NCBI RefSeq assembly: GCF_041154455.1
Contig: NZ_AP028664.1
Coordinates: 3,721,001-3,785,000 of the forward strand
From: Variovorax sp. V213
GTDB taxonomy: Bacteria > Pseudomonadota > Gammaproteobacteria > Burkholderiales > Burkholderiaceae_C
DNA length: 64,000 bases
Reading direction: 5' to 3'
Both the position numbers and the translations under genes were made by a program. This document shows positions 34,816 to 43,625 of this stretch, piece after piece; within the stretch, counting starts at the first letter, position 1; every line of letters begins with the position of its first letter. The notes beneath the pieces were generated by a model. That model had not been told where the DNA came from. It searched no databases and worked only from the letters and a program-made list of their open reading frames with translations.

Positions 34816-35376
34816 TCAAGCGCCGAGTCGATAAGCCCAGACCAGCAGGTTGCCCAGCACGATGGCAATCACCTGCAGCACCACGATGGCGGCCAGGGGC
34901 GACAGGTCCACGCCGCCAATCAGCGGAATGAAACGGCGAAACGGCCGGACCAGCGGTTCGGCCAGCCGTGAGATCAGGTCGAGCAGCATCGGCGACGCAC
35001 CTGGTATCCACGACAGCACAGCATAGACCACCAGCAGTGCGGTCAGGCCTGAAACCGCCAGCTGCAGCAGCCCCACCAGCGAAACCAGCGGCAAGGCGGC
35101 GATCCGCCCCAGATTGCCCATCAGCAGCCACAGCAACAGGAACTTCGCGAGCACCAGCAGCCATGCGGCAATCAGGCTTGCCAGGTCCCAGCGCCTGACC
35201 GCAGGCACGATGCGGCGCAGCGGCAGCACGATCCAGTCGGTAATTGCGAACACGAAGCGGCCAAGCGGATTGCCGAACGGCACCCGGTGGTACTGCATGT
35301 AGAGGCGCAGCAGGCAAGCGCCGCCGAGCAGGCCGACGATCACGTCGAGAAGGAACGAGGGGATCTGATAGAGCAT
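34816..35376 (-). CDS. YggT-family membrane protein
   Basis: A 186-residue integral membrane protein built of two YGGT repeats. Each repeat has a membrane helix pair with a conserved W/Y...P..L...R pattern (FVFAITDWIVLPLRRIVP and VLSWIPGASPML...LVRPFRRFIP). The family is linked to cell division, osmotic stress or chloroplast development in different lineages; no biochemical activity is firmly assigned. I start at 35376 (MLYQIPSFLLDV), where the family consensus begins, rather than 35412. It is divergent from the LON-domain gene. Confidence 0.88.
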   Translation of the reverse strand: MLYQIPSFLLDVIVGLLGGACLLRLYMQYHRVPFGNPLGRFVFAITDWIVLPLRRIVPAVRRWDLASLIAAWLLVLAKFLLLWLLMGNLGRIAALPLVSLVGLLQLAVSGLTALLVVYAVLSWIPGASPMLLDLISRLAEPLVRPFRRFIPLIGGVDLSPLAAIVVLQVIAIVLGNLLVWAYRLGA

Positions 35377-35425
35377 GGGGCGCGGTCGTGAGCGGAATGC
35401 GATGATAGCCATGCAAGGTTCTTCG

Positions 35426-36073
35426 ATGACGACACAACCCCTTCTTCATTCACTGCCATTGTTTCCGCTCGGCACGGTTCTGTTCCCCGGCGGCGTGCTT
35501 CCGCTGCGTATTTTCGAGGTACGTTATCTCGACATGATCGGCAAATGCCGCAAGGCCGATGCGCCTTTCGGCGTCGTCAGCCTCACGAGCGGCAGCGAGG
35601 TGCGCAAGCCAGGTGCCGATGCGGAAAGCTTCGCGGCCGTCGGCACGCTGGCGGTCATCCGCGAATTCGATTCGCCGCAAAGCGGCCTGCTGCAGATCGA
35701 ATGCGCCGGCACGCAGCGTTTCAGGGTTCGCAGCGCCGAGTTGCAAAAACACGGTTTGTGGGTGGCCGAGGTGGAGGCCGTGCTCGAGGATGCGGCCATC
35801 GAGATCCCGGGCGACCTCCAGCACACCGCCACGGCACTGCGGCGCCTGGTCGATACCCTCGAAGAGCGCCGCCGCGCGCAGGGTGCCGAAAGCGTGCGCC
35901 TGCCCGTCGGCGAGCCCTTTCGGTTCGACGATTGCGGCTGGGTGGCCAACCGCTGGTGCGAACTGGTACCCATGCAGCTCGAACTCCGGCAACGGCTCAT
36001 GGAGCTCGACAGCCCCCTGATGCGGCTCGAATTGGTCAGCGATCTGCTCGCACGCGTGGGCATCACTGAATAG
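35426..36073 (+). CDS. LON substrate-binding domain protein
   Basis: A 215-residue stand-alone LON N-terminal domain (LPLFPLGTVLFPGGVLPLRIFEVRYLDMI at about residues 10-38). It has no AAA ATPase or protease domain, so it is not Lon protease. The function of these small proteins is largely unknown; some related domains recruit substrates or act as E3-type or cereblon-like adaptors. The ATG at 35426 has AAGG at suitable spacing; ATG 35411 is an alternative. It lies 119 bases upstream of lysS. Confidence 0.85.
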   Translation: MTTQPLLHSLPLFPLGTVLFPGGVLPLRIFEVRYLDMIGKCRKADAPFGVVSLTSGSEVRKPGADAESFAAVGTLAVIREFDSPQSGLLQIECAGTQRFRVRSAELQKHGLWVAEVEAVLEDAAIEIPGDLQHTATALRRLVDTLEERRRAQGAESVRLPVGEPFRFDDCGWVANRWCELVPMQLELRQRLMELDSPLMRLELVSDLLARVGITE

Positions 36074-36075
36074 GC

Positions 36076-36094
36076 TGCTATTTTTTCAATAGCA
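36076..36094. repeat. GCTAT...ATAGC short palindrome
   Basis: TGCTATTTTTTCAATAGCA has perfect 6-base arms and lies 2 bases after the LON-domain gene stop. A half-site is visible near 3822 and a looser form at 15917. It looks like a dispersed short extragenic palindrome of this lineage; a weak terminator role is possible. Confidence 0.55.
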
Positions 36095-36194
36095 TTTCAT
36101 ACAGGATTGGCGGGCACTGGAGGCCGGTTTCATTCGAACCCGATCGGCTAAAATGGCGGGTTGCGCACGCTCCCGATGCGCCCATCCGCTCTCC

Positions 36195-37757
36195 ATGTCC
36201 GACCACCTGATCCCCTCCATTCCCACGCCCGCTGCGGCTCCAGCCGCGGCGCCCGCCGTCGACGACAACCAGCTCATCGCGGAACGCCGCGAAAAGCTCA
36301 AGCTGATGCGCACCGCGCAGACCGAGGGCAAGGGCGTCGCGTTTCCGAACGACTTCAAACCGGGCCACCGCGCCGCCTCGCTGATCGAGGCGCACGGCGC
36401 CACCGAAGCCGAAGCGCTCGAAGCACAGGCCATTTCCGTGAGCGTGGCGGGCCGCATGATGCTCAAGCGCGTGATGGGCAAGGCCAGCTTCGCGACGGTG
36501 CAGGACGCCACCAGCCGGATCCAGCTCTACGTGACACGCGACGCCATCGGCGAAGAGGCCTACGCCGAGTTCAAGCGATGGGACCTGGGCGATATCGTCG
36601 GGGCCGAGGGCACGCTGATGAAGACCAAGACCGGCGAGCTCTCGGTCAAGGTCACGAAGCTGCGCCTGCTCACCAAGAGCCTGCGTCCGCTGCCCGACAA
36701 GTTCCACGGCATGGCCGACCAGGAGCAGAAGTACCGCCAGCGCTACGTCGACCTGATTACCGACGAGTCGGCGCGCGTGCGCTTCACCGCGCGCAGCAAG
36801 GCCGTGAGCGCCCTGCGCGAATTCATGGTGGCCAACGACTTCCTCGAAGTCGAGACGCCGATGCTGCACCCCATTCCGGGTGGCGCGAACGCCAAGCCCT
36901 TCAAGACGCACCACAACGCGCTCGACCAGGAGATGTTCCTGCGCATCGCGCCCGAGCTCTACCTCAAGCGGCTGATCGTCGGCGGCTTCGAGCGGGTGTT
37001 CGAGATCAACCGGAGCTACCGCAACGAGGGCATCTCGGTGCGGCACAACCCCGAGTTCACGATGATGGAGTTCTACGCGGCCTACTGGAACTACCGCGAC
37101 CTGATGGACTTCACCGAGACGCTGATCCGCACCATTGCCGACAAGGCCGTGGGCACCCAACAGCTCACCTACCAGGGCAAGCCGGTCGACCTGACCCAGC
37201 CCTTCGAGCGCCTGACGATCCGCGAAGCCATTCTCAAGCACACCGAGGCTGGTGATGGCGTCGACGACAGCGCCTGGCTCATCAACGCACTGCGCAAGAT
37301 CGGCCTGAGCGAAGAAAAGGACAAGCTCTCGCAGCGCAGCCTCGCCAGCCTGCAGGTGATGTACTTCGAAGAGACCGTGGAAGAGAAGCTCTGGCAGCCG
37401 ACCTTCATCATGGAGCACCCGACCGAAATCTCGCCGCTGGCGCGCGCCAACGACGAACGCCCCGAAGTGACCGAGCGCTTCGAGCTCTACATCACGGGCC
37501 GCGAATTCGGCAACGGCTTCAGCGAGCTCAACGACGCCGAGGACCAGGCCGCGCGCTTCAACGCGCAGGTGGCCGCCAAGGACAGCGGCGACGACGAAGC
37601 CATGTACTACGACCACGACTTCGTGCGTGCGCTCGAATACGGCATGCCGCCCACCGGCGGCTGCGGCATCGGCATCGACCGGCTGATGATGCTGCTGACC
37701 GATTCGCCAAGCATTCGCGACGTGATCCTGTTCCCCGCGCTTCGCAGGGAATCTTGA
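36195..37757 (+). CDS. lysS: Lysyl-tRNA synthetase, class II
   Basis: A 520-residue class IIb synthetase. An Ala/Pro-rich N-terminal lead is followed by the OB-fold anticodon-binding domain (about residues 75-180). Motif 2 is FEINRSYRNEGISVRHNPEF and motif 3 is GCGIGIDRLMMLL. A TAAAAT at about 36149 could be the -10 element. The stop overlaps the next start codon. No unusual variation is seen at the lysine-binding residues. Confidence 0.97.
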   Translation: MSDHLIPSIPTPAAAPAAAPAVDDNQLIAERREKLKLMRTAQTEGKGVAFPNDFKPGHRAASLIEAHGATEAEALEAQAISVSVAGRMMLKRVMGKASFATVQDATSRIQLYVTRDAIGEEAYAEFKRWDLGDIVGAEGTLMKTKTGELSVKVTKLRLLTKSLRPLPDKFHGMADQEQKYRQRYVDLITDESARVRFTARSKAVSALREFMVANDFLEVETPMLHPIPGGANAKPFKTHHNALDQEMFLRIAPELYLKRLIVGGFERVFEINRSYRNEGISVRHNPEFTMMEFYAAYWNYRDLMDFTETLIRTIADKAVGTQQLTYQGKPVDLTQPFERLTIREAILKHTEAGDGVDDSAWLINALRKIGLSEEKDKLSQRSLASLQVMYFEETVEEKLWQPTFIMEHPTEISPLARANDERPEVTERFELYITGREFGNGFSELNDAEDQAARFNAQVAAKDSGDDEAMYYDHDFVRALEYGMPPTGGCGIGIDRLMMLLTDSPSIRDVILFPALRRES

Positions 37758-39022
37758 GCGTGCATCCACCGTCGTCGCTGCCGACGATCGGCATCGACTT
37801 CGGCACCTCCAATTCCGCCGTGGCCTGCCGGGTCGACGGCGCGGCCCGCCTGCTGCCCGTGGAGGGCTCGGCGACCACCCTGCCCACCGCGATCTTCTTC
37901 AACGCCGAAGACCGCAGCACGCATTTCGGCCGCGAGGCCGTCGCGCTCTATCTTGCGGGCACCGAGGGCCGCCTGATGCGCTCGCTGAAGAGCCTGCTCG
38001 GCAGCGCGCTGATGCAGGAGAAAACGGCCGTCTACGACGGGCTTGTGAGCTTCGAGGACATCATCGCGCGCTTTCTGCGCGAACTCGCCGCGCGGGCGGG
38101 CCGCGAACTGGGCCGGGTGCCGGAGCGCGTGGTCATCGGCCGGCCGGTTCATTTCGTGGACGACGATTCCAGGCGGGACGAACGCGCGGAAGAAAGCCTG
38201 CGCCACGCGGCGCGCGCGGCCGGATTCCGCGAGATCGCGTTCCAGCTCGAACCGATTGCCGCAGCCTTCGACTATGAGCAGCGCATCACGAAGGAGTCAC
38301 TGGTGCTGATCGTCGACGTCGGGGGCGGCACCTCCGACTTCACCGTGGTGCGCGTCGGCCCGGACCGCGCCGCGCGCGAAGACCGCAGCGACGACGTGCT
38401 GGCCACCAGCGGCGTGCACATCGGCGGAACCGATTTCGACCAGCGCCTGAACCTCGATCGCGTCATGCCGGAATTCGGCTTTCGCCACACGGGCGCGCAG
38501 GGACGCGAAGTGCCGAGCAAGGTGTTCTTCGAGCTCTCGTCCTGGCACCTGATCAACTGGCTTTATGCCGCCAAGGCGGTGCGGCAGGCAAAGGATTTGC
38601 GCACCAGCTACAGCGACACGCGGCTGCACGACCGTCTGATGACGGTGCTCGAAGAGCGGCACGGCCATCGCATCGCCAGCGAGGTCGAGCAGGCGAAGAT
38701 CGATGCCTCGGTGAACGATGCGCCCACCGCCATCGACCTTTCGTGCGCCGAACCGGGCTTGGCCGCATCGCTCTCGCCCGCCGACATGGCACAGCAGCTT
38801 TCTCCGCTGCTCGAGAGCGTGATTGCCTGTGCGCACGCCTGCGTCAAGCGGGCCGGGCTGCGCAGCGGCGACCTCGACGCCATCTACCTGACGGGAGGCT
38901 CGTCGGCGCTGCGGCCGTTCCAGCAGGCCTTGCGCAGGAGCTTCGCCGGGGTCAACCTCGTCGAAGGCGACCTGTTCGGCGGCGTGGCCACCGGGCTGGC
39001 CTGCGCGAGGCCGGTTGCATGA
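37754..39022 (+). CDS. YegD-like Hsp70-family protein
   Basis: A 422-residue actin-fold ATPase. IGIDFGTSNSAVAC is phosphate loop 1, IVDVGGGTSDFTVV loop 2, and LTGGSSALRP the adenosine motif. The C-terminal peptide-binding domain of true DnaK is absent, as in E. coli YegD. Function is unknown; an atypical chaperone role is likely. The start is TTG at 37754 overlapping the lysS stop, with GTG at 37760 as an alternative. It overlaps the metallopeptidase gene by 4 bases, so the two may act together. Confidence 0.88.
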   Translation: MSVHPPSSLPTIGIDFGTSNSAVACRVDGAARLLPVEGSATTLPTAIFFNAEDRSTHFGREAVALYLAGTEGRLMRSLKSLLGSALMQEKTAVYDGLVSFEDIIARFLRELAARAGRELGRVPERVVIGRPVHFVDDDSRRDERAEESLRHAARAAGFREIAFQLEPIAAAFDYEQRITKESLVLIVDVGGGTSDFTVVRVGPDRAAREDRSDDVLATSGVHIGGTDFDQRLNLDRVMPEFGFRHTGAQGREVPSKVFFELSSWHLINWLYAAKAVRQAKDLRTSYSDTRLHDRLMTVLEERHGHRIASEVEQAKIDASVNDAPTAIDLSCAEPGLAASLSPADMAQQLSPLLESVIACAHACVKRAGLRSGDLDAIYLTGGSSALRPFQQALRRSFAGVNLVEGDLFGGVATGLACARPVA

Positions 39023-39585
39023 AATATCTTGCGGGCTATCCACCCGCCTTGCTGGCGCAGGTTCAGCAGCTGGTCGCGACCGAAGGGCTCGCGCCCTTGC
39101 TGCGCAGCCGCTATCCCGGCGCCATGCACGAGGTGCAGACGGACCGTGCGCTCTACGACTACGTGAGCGAACTCAAGAGCGATTTCATGCGCAAGGCGCC
39201 GCCGCTCTCCAAGGTGGCGTTCGACAGCAAGCTGCACGTGATCCGCAATGCGCTCGGTACGCACACCACCGTTTCGCGCGTTCAAGGCAGCAAGCTCAAG
39301 GCCAAGCGGGAAATCCGGGTGGCGAGCCTGTTCAGGGAAGTGCCGCTGGAGTGGCTGCGCATGATCGTGGTCCATGAGCTCGCGCACATGAAGGAGCGGG
39401 ACCATGACAAGAGCTTTTATGCGCTGTGCGAACACATGGAGCCAAGCTACCACCGGCTGGAGTTCGACGTGCGGCTGTACCTGACGCACCTGGATTCGGG
39501 CGGCGAGCGCCTGTGGGCGAACCCGCTGCCGAACCCGCTGCCGAACCCGCTGCCAAATGCGGCGGCCCCGGTCAGCGCACCGTAG
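39019..39585 (+). CDS. YgjP/DUF45-type zinc metallopeptidase
   Basis: A 188-residue protein with the zinc motif HELAH at residues 119-123 and a third ligand candidate at H129 in ERDHDKSF, the arrangement of YgjP-like (WLM-related) metallopeptidases. The catalytic glutamate is E120. The C terminus carries three direct NPLP units from an in-frame 12-base DNA repeat, probably an unstructured tail. The substrate is unknown. It is translated with the Hsp70-like gene (ATGA overlap) and faces nagZ, with 7 bases between the stop codons. Confidence 0.85.
   Translation: MKYLAGYPPALLAQVQQLVATEGLAPLLRSRYPGAMHEVQTDRALYDYVSELKSDFMRKAPPLSKVAFDSKLHVIRNALGTHTTVSRVQGSKLKAKREIRVASLFREVPLEWLRMIVVHELAHMKERDHDKSFYALCEHMEPSYHRLEFDVRLYLTHLDSGGERLWANPLPNPLPNPLPNAAAPVSAP
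39517..39552 (+). repeat. 12-base tandem repeat inside the metallopeptidase gene
   Basis: Three near-identical copies of CCGAACCCGCTG (the first begins GCG), giving repeated NPLP in the protein tail. Slippage here would add or remove four residues without a frameshift. Confidence 0.9.
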
Positions 39586-39592
39586 CGATTCG

Positions 39593-40702
39593 TCAGGCGC
39601 TGCCGTGCAGCGGCGCGAGTTTGGCCTTCGCCAGCACTTGCCGTGCGCCTTGGTACCCTGCGGACTCCGCGAGCGCGCTCCAGCCCGCCGAAGGCGACTC
39701 CGGCGGCAGCAGCGCCCGCCGCCGAACCTCGCTCCTTGCCTCGGGCAACCAGCGCCCGGCCCTGGCTGCCGCGGCGACGCCATCGAGCAACTCGTCCAGC
39801 GGCCGGCCATCGCCGACGCTCTGGTTGCACAGCATCGCCAGGTCGCAGCCCGCATCGAGCGCGGCCAGTGCGGCATCGGCATAGCTCAGGAGCTCGCCGT
39901 CGATGTAGCGCCCCGCTTCCATGCTCAGGTCGTCGCTGAAGACGGCACCATCGAATGAAAGCCGGCTGCGCAGGATCTCGTTCAGCCACCTGGAAGAAAA
40001 ACCCGCGGGGCGCTTGTCGACTTTCGGATAGATCACGTGCGCCGGCATCACCGCCGTGAGCGTGCCGGCGAGCCAGTCATAGGGCCGTGCATCGTCGGCC
40101 AGGATGGCCTTGAGGCTGCGCCGGTCGACGGGAATTTCCACATGCGAATCGGCCTTGACGAACCCATGCCCCGGGAAGTGCTTGCCGCAATGGCGCATGC
40201 CCATCTGCAGCATGCCGTGCATCACGCTCTTGGCCAGCAGCGCCACCACGCGCGGGTCGCGGTGGAAGCTGCGGTCTCCGATCACGCTGCTGCCGCCGTA
40301 GTCGAGGTCGAGCACCGGTGCAAAACTGAAGTCGATGCCGCAGGCGCGCAGCTCGGCGGCAAGCACCTGGCCAGTTGCCGTTGCGGCCTGGGTGGCGCGC
40401 ATGGCGTCGCGCATCCACAATTCGCCCAGTGCGCGCATCGAGGGCAGGCGCGTGAACCCGTCGGTGCGAAACCGCTGCACGCGGCCGCCTTCGTGGTCGA
40501 CACAGATCAGCAGGTCGGGACGGATGGCCTTCAGTTCGGCATTGAGCGCCGCCATCTGGGCGCGGTCCTGCCAGTTGCGGGCGAAGTGGATCACCCCCCC
40601 GACCAGGGGGTTGGTGATGCGGCGGCGATCCGCATCGCCGAGTTCCGTACCCGCCACATCGATGATCAAGGGCGCGTGAATGCTTGTCGTTGCCAGGGTC
40701 AT
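39593..40702 (-). CDS. nagZ: Beta-N-acetylhexosaminidase
   Basis: A 369-residue family 3 glycoside hydrolase that removes GlcNAc from anhydromuropeptides in the cytoplasm during cell-wall recycling. KHFPGHGFVKADSH (about residues 182-195) is the flexible catalytic His-Asp loop, and the nucleophile aspartate is in VFSDDLSME near residue 260. The ATG at 40702 overlaps the acpS stop by 4 bases. It is the last gene of the long rpoE-lepA-era region. NagZ products can induce AmpC beta-lactamase in species that carry ampR. Confidence 0.95.
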   Translation of the reverse strand: MTLATTSIHAPLIIDVAGTELGDADRRRITNPLVGGVIHFARNWQDRAQMAALNAELKAIRPDLLICVDHEGGRVQRFRTDGFTRLPSMRALGELWMRDAMRATQAATATGQVLAAELRACGIDFSFAPVLDLDYGGSSVIGDRSFHRDPRVVALLAKSVMHGMLQMGMRHCGKHFPGHGFVKADSHVEIPVDRRSLKAILADDARPYDWLAGTLTAVMPAHVIYPKVDKRPAGFSSRWLNEILRSRLSFDGAVFSDDLSMEAGRYIDGELLSYADAALAALDAGCDLAMLCNQSVGDGRPLDELLDGVAAAARAGRWLPEARSEVRRRALLPPESPSAGWSALAESAGYQGARQVLAKAKLAPLHGSA

Positions 40703-41100
40703 GCCTCGTTCTTGTATTCGACCACCACGAAACTCGCGGCATATTCGGTTTCGTCGGTCACCGTGACATGGGCCGTGAGGCCCTTGGCCTCGAACCACTC
40801 CTTGAGCTCCCCGTGCAGCACGATGACCGGCTTGCCGCTGCGCAGGTTCGCGATCTCGCACAGCCGCCAGCTCATCGGCATGTGCATGCCGAGGCCGATG
40901 GCCTTGCTGAACGCCTCCTTGGCGGAAAAACGGGTGGCGAGATAGCTCAGGCCTCGCTTGGGCCAGCGCTCGCTGCGGGCCTTCCAGACCGCGAGCTCGG
41001 CGTCGCTCAGCACCCGTTGGGCAAAGCGCTCGCCCTGCCGCTCGAACGTTGCGGCGATGCGCCGGAGGTCGCAGATGTCGGTACCGATGCCGTAGATCAT
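40699..41100 (-). CDS. acpS: Holo-[acyl-carrier-protein] synthase
   Basis: A 133-residue phosphopantetheinyl transferase. GIGTDICDLRRI (residues 4-15) holds the first Mg-binding Asp and FSAKEAFSKAIG holds the Glu/Lys pair. It activates AcpP, whose gene is 13 kb away in the same long minus-strand region. Its ATG at 41100 is 13 bases after pdxJ and its stop overlaps nagZ. Normal length. Confidence 0.95.
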   Translation of the reverse strand: MIYGIGTDICDLRRIAATFERQGERFAQRVLSDAELAVWKARSERWPKRGLSYLATRFSAKEAFSKAIGLGMHMPMSWRLCEIANLRSGKPVIVLHGELKEWFEAKGLTAHVTVTDETEYAASFVVVEYKNEA

Positions 41101-41113
41101 TCCACTCCCGCGT

Positions 41114-41881
41114 TCACTGCGCCTCTTCGATGCAGTGCAGATACTCCCGTGTCGTGGCGGCATAGCCGAGCTCGAGCGCATCGGCAATGAAGGCGTGGCC
41201 GATCGAGACTTCCTGGACGCCACGCACGGCGCGCAGGAACGCGGTGAGGTTCTCGCGGCTCAGGTCGTGGCCCGCATTGACGCCAAGGCCCGCCGCCTGC
41301 GCCGCGCGCGCCGCTTCGACATAACGCGCGAGCACGGCCTGCTCGTTCGGCGTGCCGCGCGATGCGGCATAGCCCTCGGTGTACAGCTCGACGCGGTCCG
41401 CGCCCACTTCCTTGGCCGCAGCCATCATTTCCGGAATGGGGTCCATGAACAGGCTCACGCGCACGCCCAGCGCCCTGGCCTCGGCAATCAAGGGGCGCAG
41501 GCGCTCGGCGTCTTCGGGGAAGCTCCAGCCATGGTCGCTGGTCGACTGGGTTTCGCTGTCGGGCACGAAGGTGGCCTGATGCGGCTTCAGCTCGCGCACG
41601 AAGTCCATCAGGTTGTGGAACGGGTTGCCTTCGATGTTGAATTCGATCGCCGGCCAGTCTTTGGCCAGCAGCGCGGCAAGGTCGCTCACGTCGTGCGCAC
41701 GGATATGACGCGCATCGGGCCGCGGATGCACCGTGATGCCCTGCGCCCCGGCCGCGAGGCAGGCGTTGGCGGCGACAAGCACGCTCGGAATGCCGAGGGC
41801 GCGCGTGTTGCGCACCAGGGCCACCTTGTTCAGGTTGACGGACAGCGAGGTGGTGGCGGAATGGCCGGACGTTGTGCTCAT
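41114..41881 (-). CDS. pdxJ: Pyridoxine 5'-phosphate synthase
   Basis: A 255-residue TIM-barrel enzyme of vitamin B6 synthesis, joining 3-amino-1-hydroxyacetone phosphate and 1-deoxyxylulose 5-phosphate. Typical pieces are SVNLNKVALVRNTR, ITVHPRPDARHI and VNAGHDLSRENL. The start at 41881 overlaps the recO stop (ATGA). The recO-pdxJ-acpS order is the classic proteobacterial one. Confidence 0.96.
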   Translation of the reverse strand: MSTTSGHSATTSLSVNLNKVALVRNTRALGIPSVLVAANACLAAGAQGITVHPRPDARHIRAHDVSDLAALLAKDWPAIEFNIEGNPFHNLMDFVRELKPHQATFVPDSETQSTSDHGWSFPEDAERLRPLIAEARALGVRVSLFMDPIPEMMAAAKEVGADRVELYTEGYAASRGTPNEQAVLARYVEAARAAQAAGLGVNAGHDLSRENLTAFLRAVRGVQEVSIGHAFIADALELGYAATTREYLHCIEEAQ

Positions 41882-42651
41882 AGGGCTTGCAAATCTCTCA
41901 TCATCTGCCGCGTGCGCAGCGTGGACACACCGCAATGGTAGTTGAGCAAGGTGCGCAGCTGGTTCCTGAGGGCACTGTTGCTGCCGGCGTTCATGGTCGC
42001 GATCTCGCGCAGCGTGGCGGTGAACGGCGCGCGGTCGTCCAGCACGCCCTGCAACGACTGCCAGTCGGCGCCCGCCAGCGCGGCCTCGTCCTCGCCCGCC
42101 AGCCGCAAGCCGGCTTCCGGCACCAGGCTGTAGCGGGCGTCGGCGGCCAGCGGCTCGAGCGTGAGGGTCTGCACGTCGAGCGAGGGCAGGAGACCCACTT
42201 CGCGCAGCAGCAGCAATTCGAAGGCGCGCAGCGCGGCGGCGTGGGTGGCTGCCTGCGCGCCAGCGTGCTCGCTGGCCAGCACCTGCACTACGCCCGCATA
42301 GGCATCGAACAGGGCTTCATGCGCATCGTCCCGTGCCAGGAGGCGCAGCAGCAGTTCGTTGACGTAGTAGCCCGAAAGCAGCGCCTCACCGGTCGGCATG
42401 ACATGGCCGCCCATCCACTCGGCGCCCTTGAGCGTGCGGATCTCGGCGTCGCCGCCATAGTTGAGCTGCAGCGGCTGCAGCGGCAGCAGCACCGGCCTGA
42501 AATTGGAACTCGGCCGCTTCGCCCCCTTGGCCACCAGCGCAATGCGCCCGCGGTGCCGGGTGAAGACCTCCAGGATCAGGCTCGATTCGCTCCAGTCGTA
42601 GCGATGGAGCACATACGCCGGTTCGTGCGAAACGCGGTGGGCAGTCGCCAC
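41878..42651 (-). CDS. recO: DNA repair protein RecO
   Basis: A 257-residue recombination mediator that loads RecA on SSB-coated DNA with RecR. The N-terminal OB fold (YVLHRYDWSESSLILEVFTR, GRIALVAKGAKRPSS) and a helical C-terminal half are typical. The four-cysteine zinc module seen in some RecO proteins is absent. It starts with GTG at 42651, one base after the era stop. Confidence 0.95.
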   Translation of the reverse strand: MATAHRVSHEPAYVLHRYDWSESSLILEVFTRHRGRIALVAKGAKRPSSNFRPVLLPLQPLQLNYGGDAEIRTLKGAEWMGGHVMPTGEALLSGYYVNELLLRLLARDDAHEALFDAYAGVVQVLASEHAGAQAATHAAALRAFELLLLREVGLLPSLDVQTLTLEPLAADARYSLVPEAGLRLAGEDEAALAGADWQSLQGVLDDRAPFTATLREIATMNAGSNSALRNQLRTLLNYHCGVSTLRTRQMMRDLQAL

Positions 42652-42652
42652 T

Positions 42653-43618
42653 TCATTCGTAACCGAACGAGCGCACGCGGGCCTCGTCGTCGGCCCAGCC
42701 GGAGCGCACCTTCACCCACAGCTCGAGAAAAACCTTGGCGTCGGCCAGCTTTTCGAGTTCGACGCGGGTTTCCATGCCGATGCGCTTGATGCGCTCGCCC
42801 TTGTCGCCGATCACCATGGCCTTGTGGCCGTCGCGCTCCACCACGATGGTGGCGGCAATGCGCAGCAGGCGCTTCTGGCCCTTCTTCTGCGGCGGCTCTT
42901 CCTCGAACTTGTCGATGATCACGGTCGAGGTATAGGGCAGTTCGTCGCCGGTCAGGCGGAACAGCTTTTCGCGCACCAGCTCGCCCGCGAGGAATTTCTC
43001 GCTGCGGTCGGTGAGCTCGTCCTCGGCGTAGAACCAGGGCTGCTCGGGCAGGTATTTTTCGCAGATGCCGAACAGGCGCTCGACGTCCTTGGGATTCTTG
43101 GCCGACATCGGCACGAACTCGGCGAAGGGGTGCTTCGCCTGCATGGTCTGCAGCCAGGGCGCGATATCGCCGCGGCGGTGCACGTTGTCGAGCTTGTTGG
43201 CCAGGAGCACGGTCGGAATGCCCTTGCCGAGCAGCTTGAGCACCCGCTCGTCCGCGGGCGTGAAGCTGCCCGCCTCGACCACGAAAAGAATCAGGTCCAC
43301 GTCGCCGACCGCGCCCTGCACGGTCTTGTTGAGCGACTTGTTCAGCGCGTTGGCGTGCAAGGTCTGGAAACCCGGCGTATCGACAAACACGAACTGTGTC
43401 GCGCCGATGGTGCGCATGCCCGTGATCCGGTGCCGCGTGGTCTGCGCCTTGCGCGAGGTGATGCTGATCTTCTGGCCCACCAGCGCGTTGAGCAGCGTCG
43501 ACTTGCCCACGTTGGGCTTGCCGACAATGGCCACCAGACCGCAGTGCTGGGGCCCGGTCGTAGCCGTATCGCCCGCTGCGTCTTCGGGGTTTGCTGCTGA
43601 ATTTATAGCGTCGTTCAT
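42653..43618 (-). CDS. era: Era GTPase (16S rRNA maturation)
   Basis: A 321-residue GTPase that binds the 3' end of 16S rRNA. G1 GKPNVGKS is at residues 33-40, G3 is DTPG and G4 is NKLD. The C-terminal KH domain shows VERDGHKAMVIGDKGERIK. The N terminus is about 25 residues longer than E. coli Era. It follows rnc by 7 bases, the common rnc-era pairing. Confidence 0.97.
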   Translation of the reverse strand: MNDAINSAANPEDAAGDTATTGPQHCGLVAIVGKPNVGKSTLLNALVGQKISITSRKAQTTRHRITGMRTIGATQFVFVDTPGFQTLHANALNKSLNKTVQGAVGDVDLILFVVEAGSFTPADERVLKLLGKGIPTVLLANKLDNVHRRGDIAPWLQTMQAKHPFAEFVPMSAKNPKDVERLFGICEKYLPEQPWFYAEDELTDRSEKFLAGELVREKLFRLTGDELPYTSTVIIDKFEEEPPQKKGQKRLLRIAATIVVERDGHKAMVIGDKGERIKRIGMETRVELEKLADAKVFLELWVKVRSGWADDEARVRSFGYE

Positions 43619-43625
43619 TCTGGTT

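Noticed and set aside
39517..39552. Possible CRISPR-like repeat
   Set aside because: Units are 12 bases with no spacers and lie in frame inside a gene.
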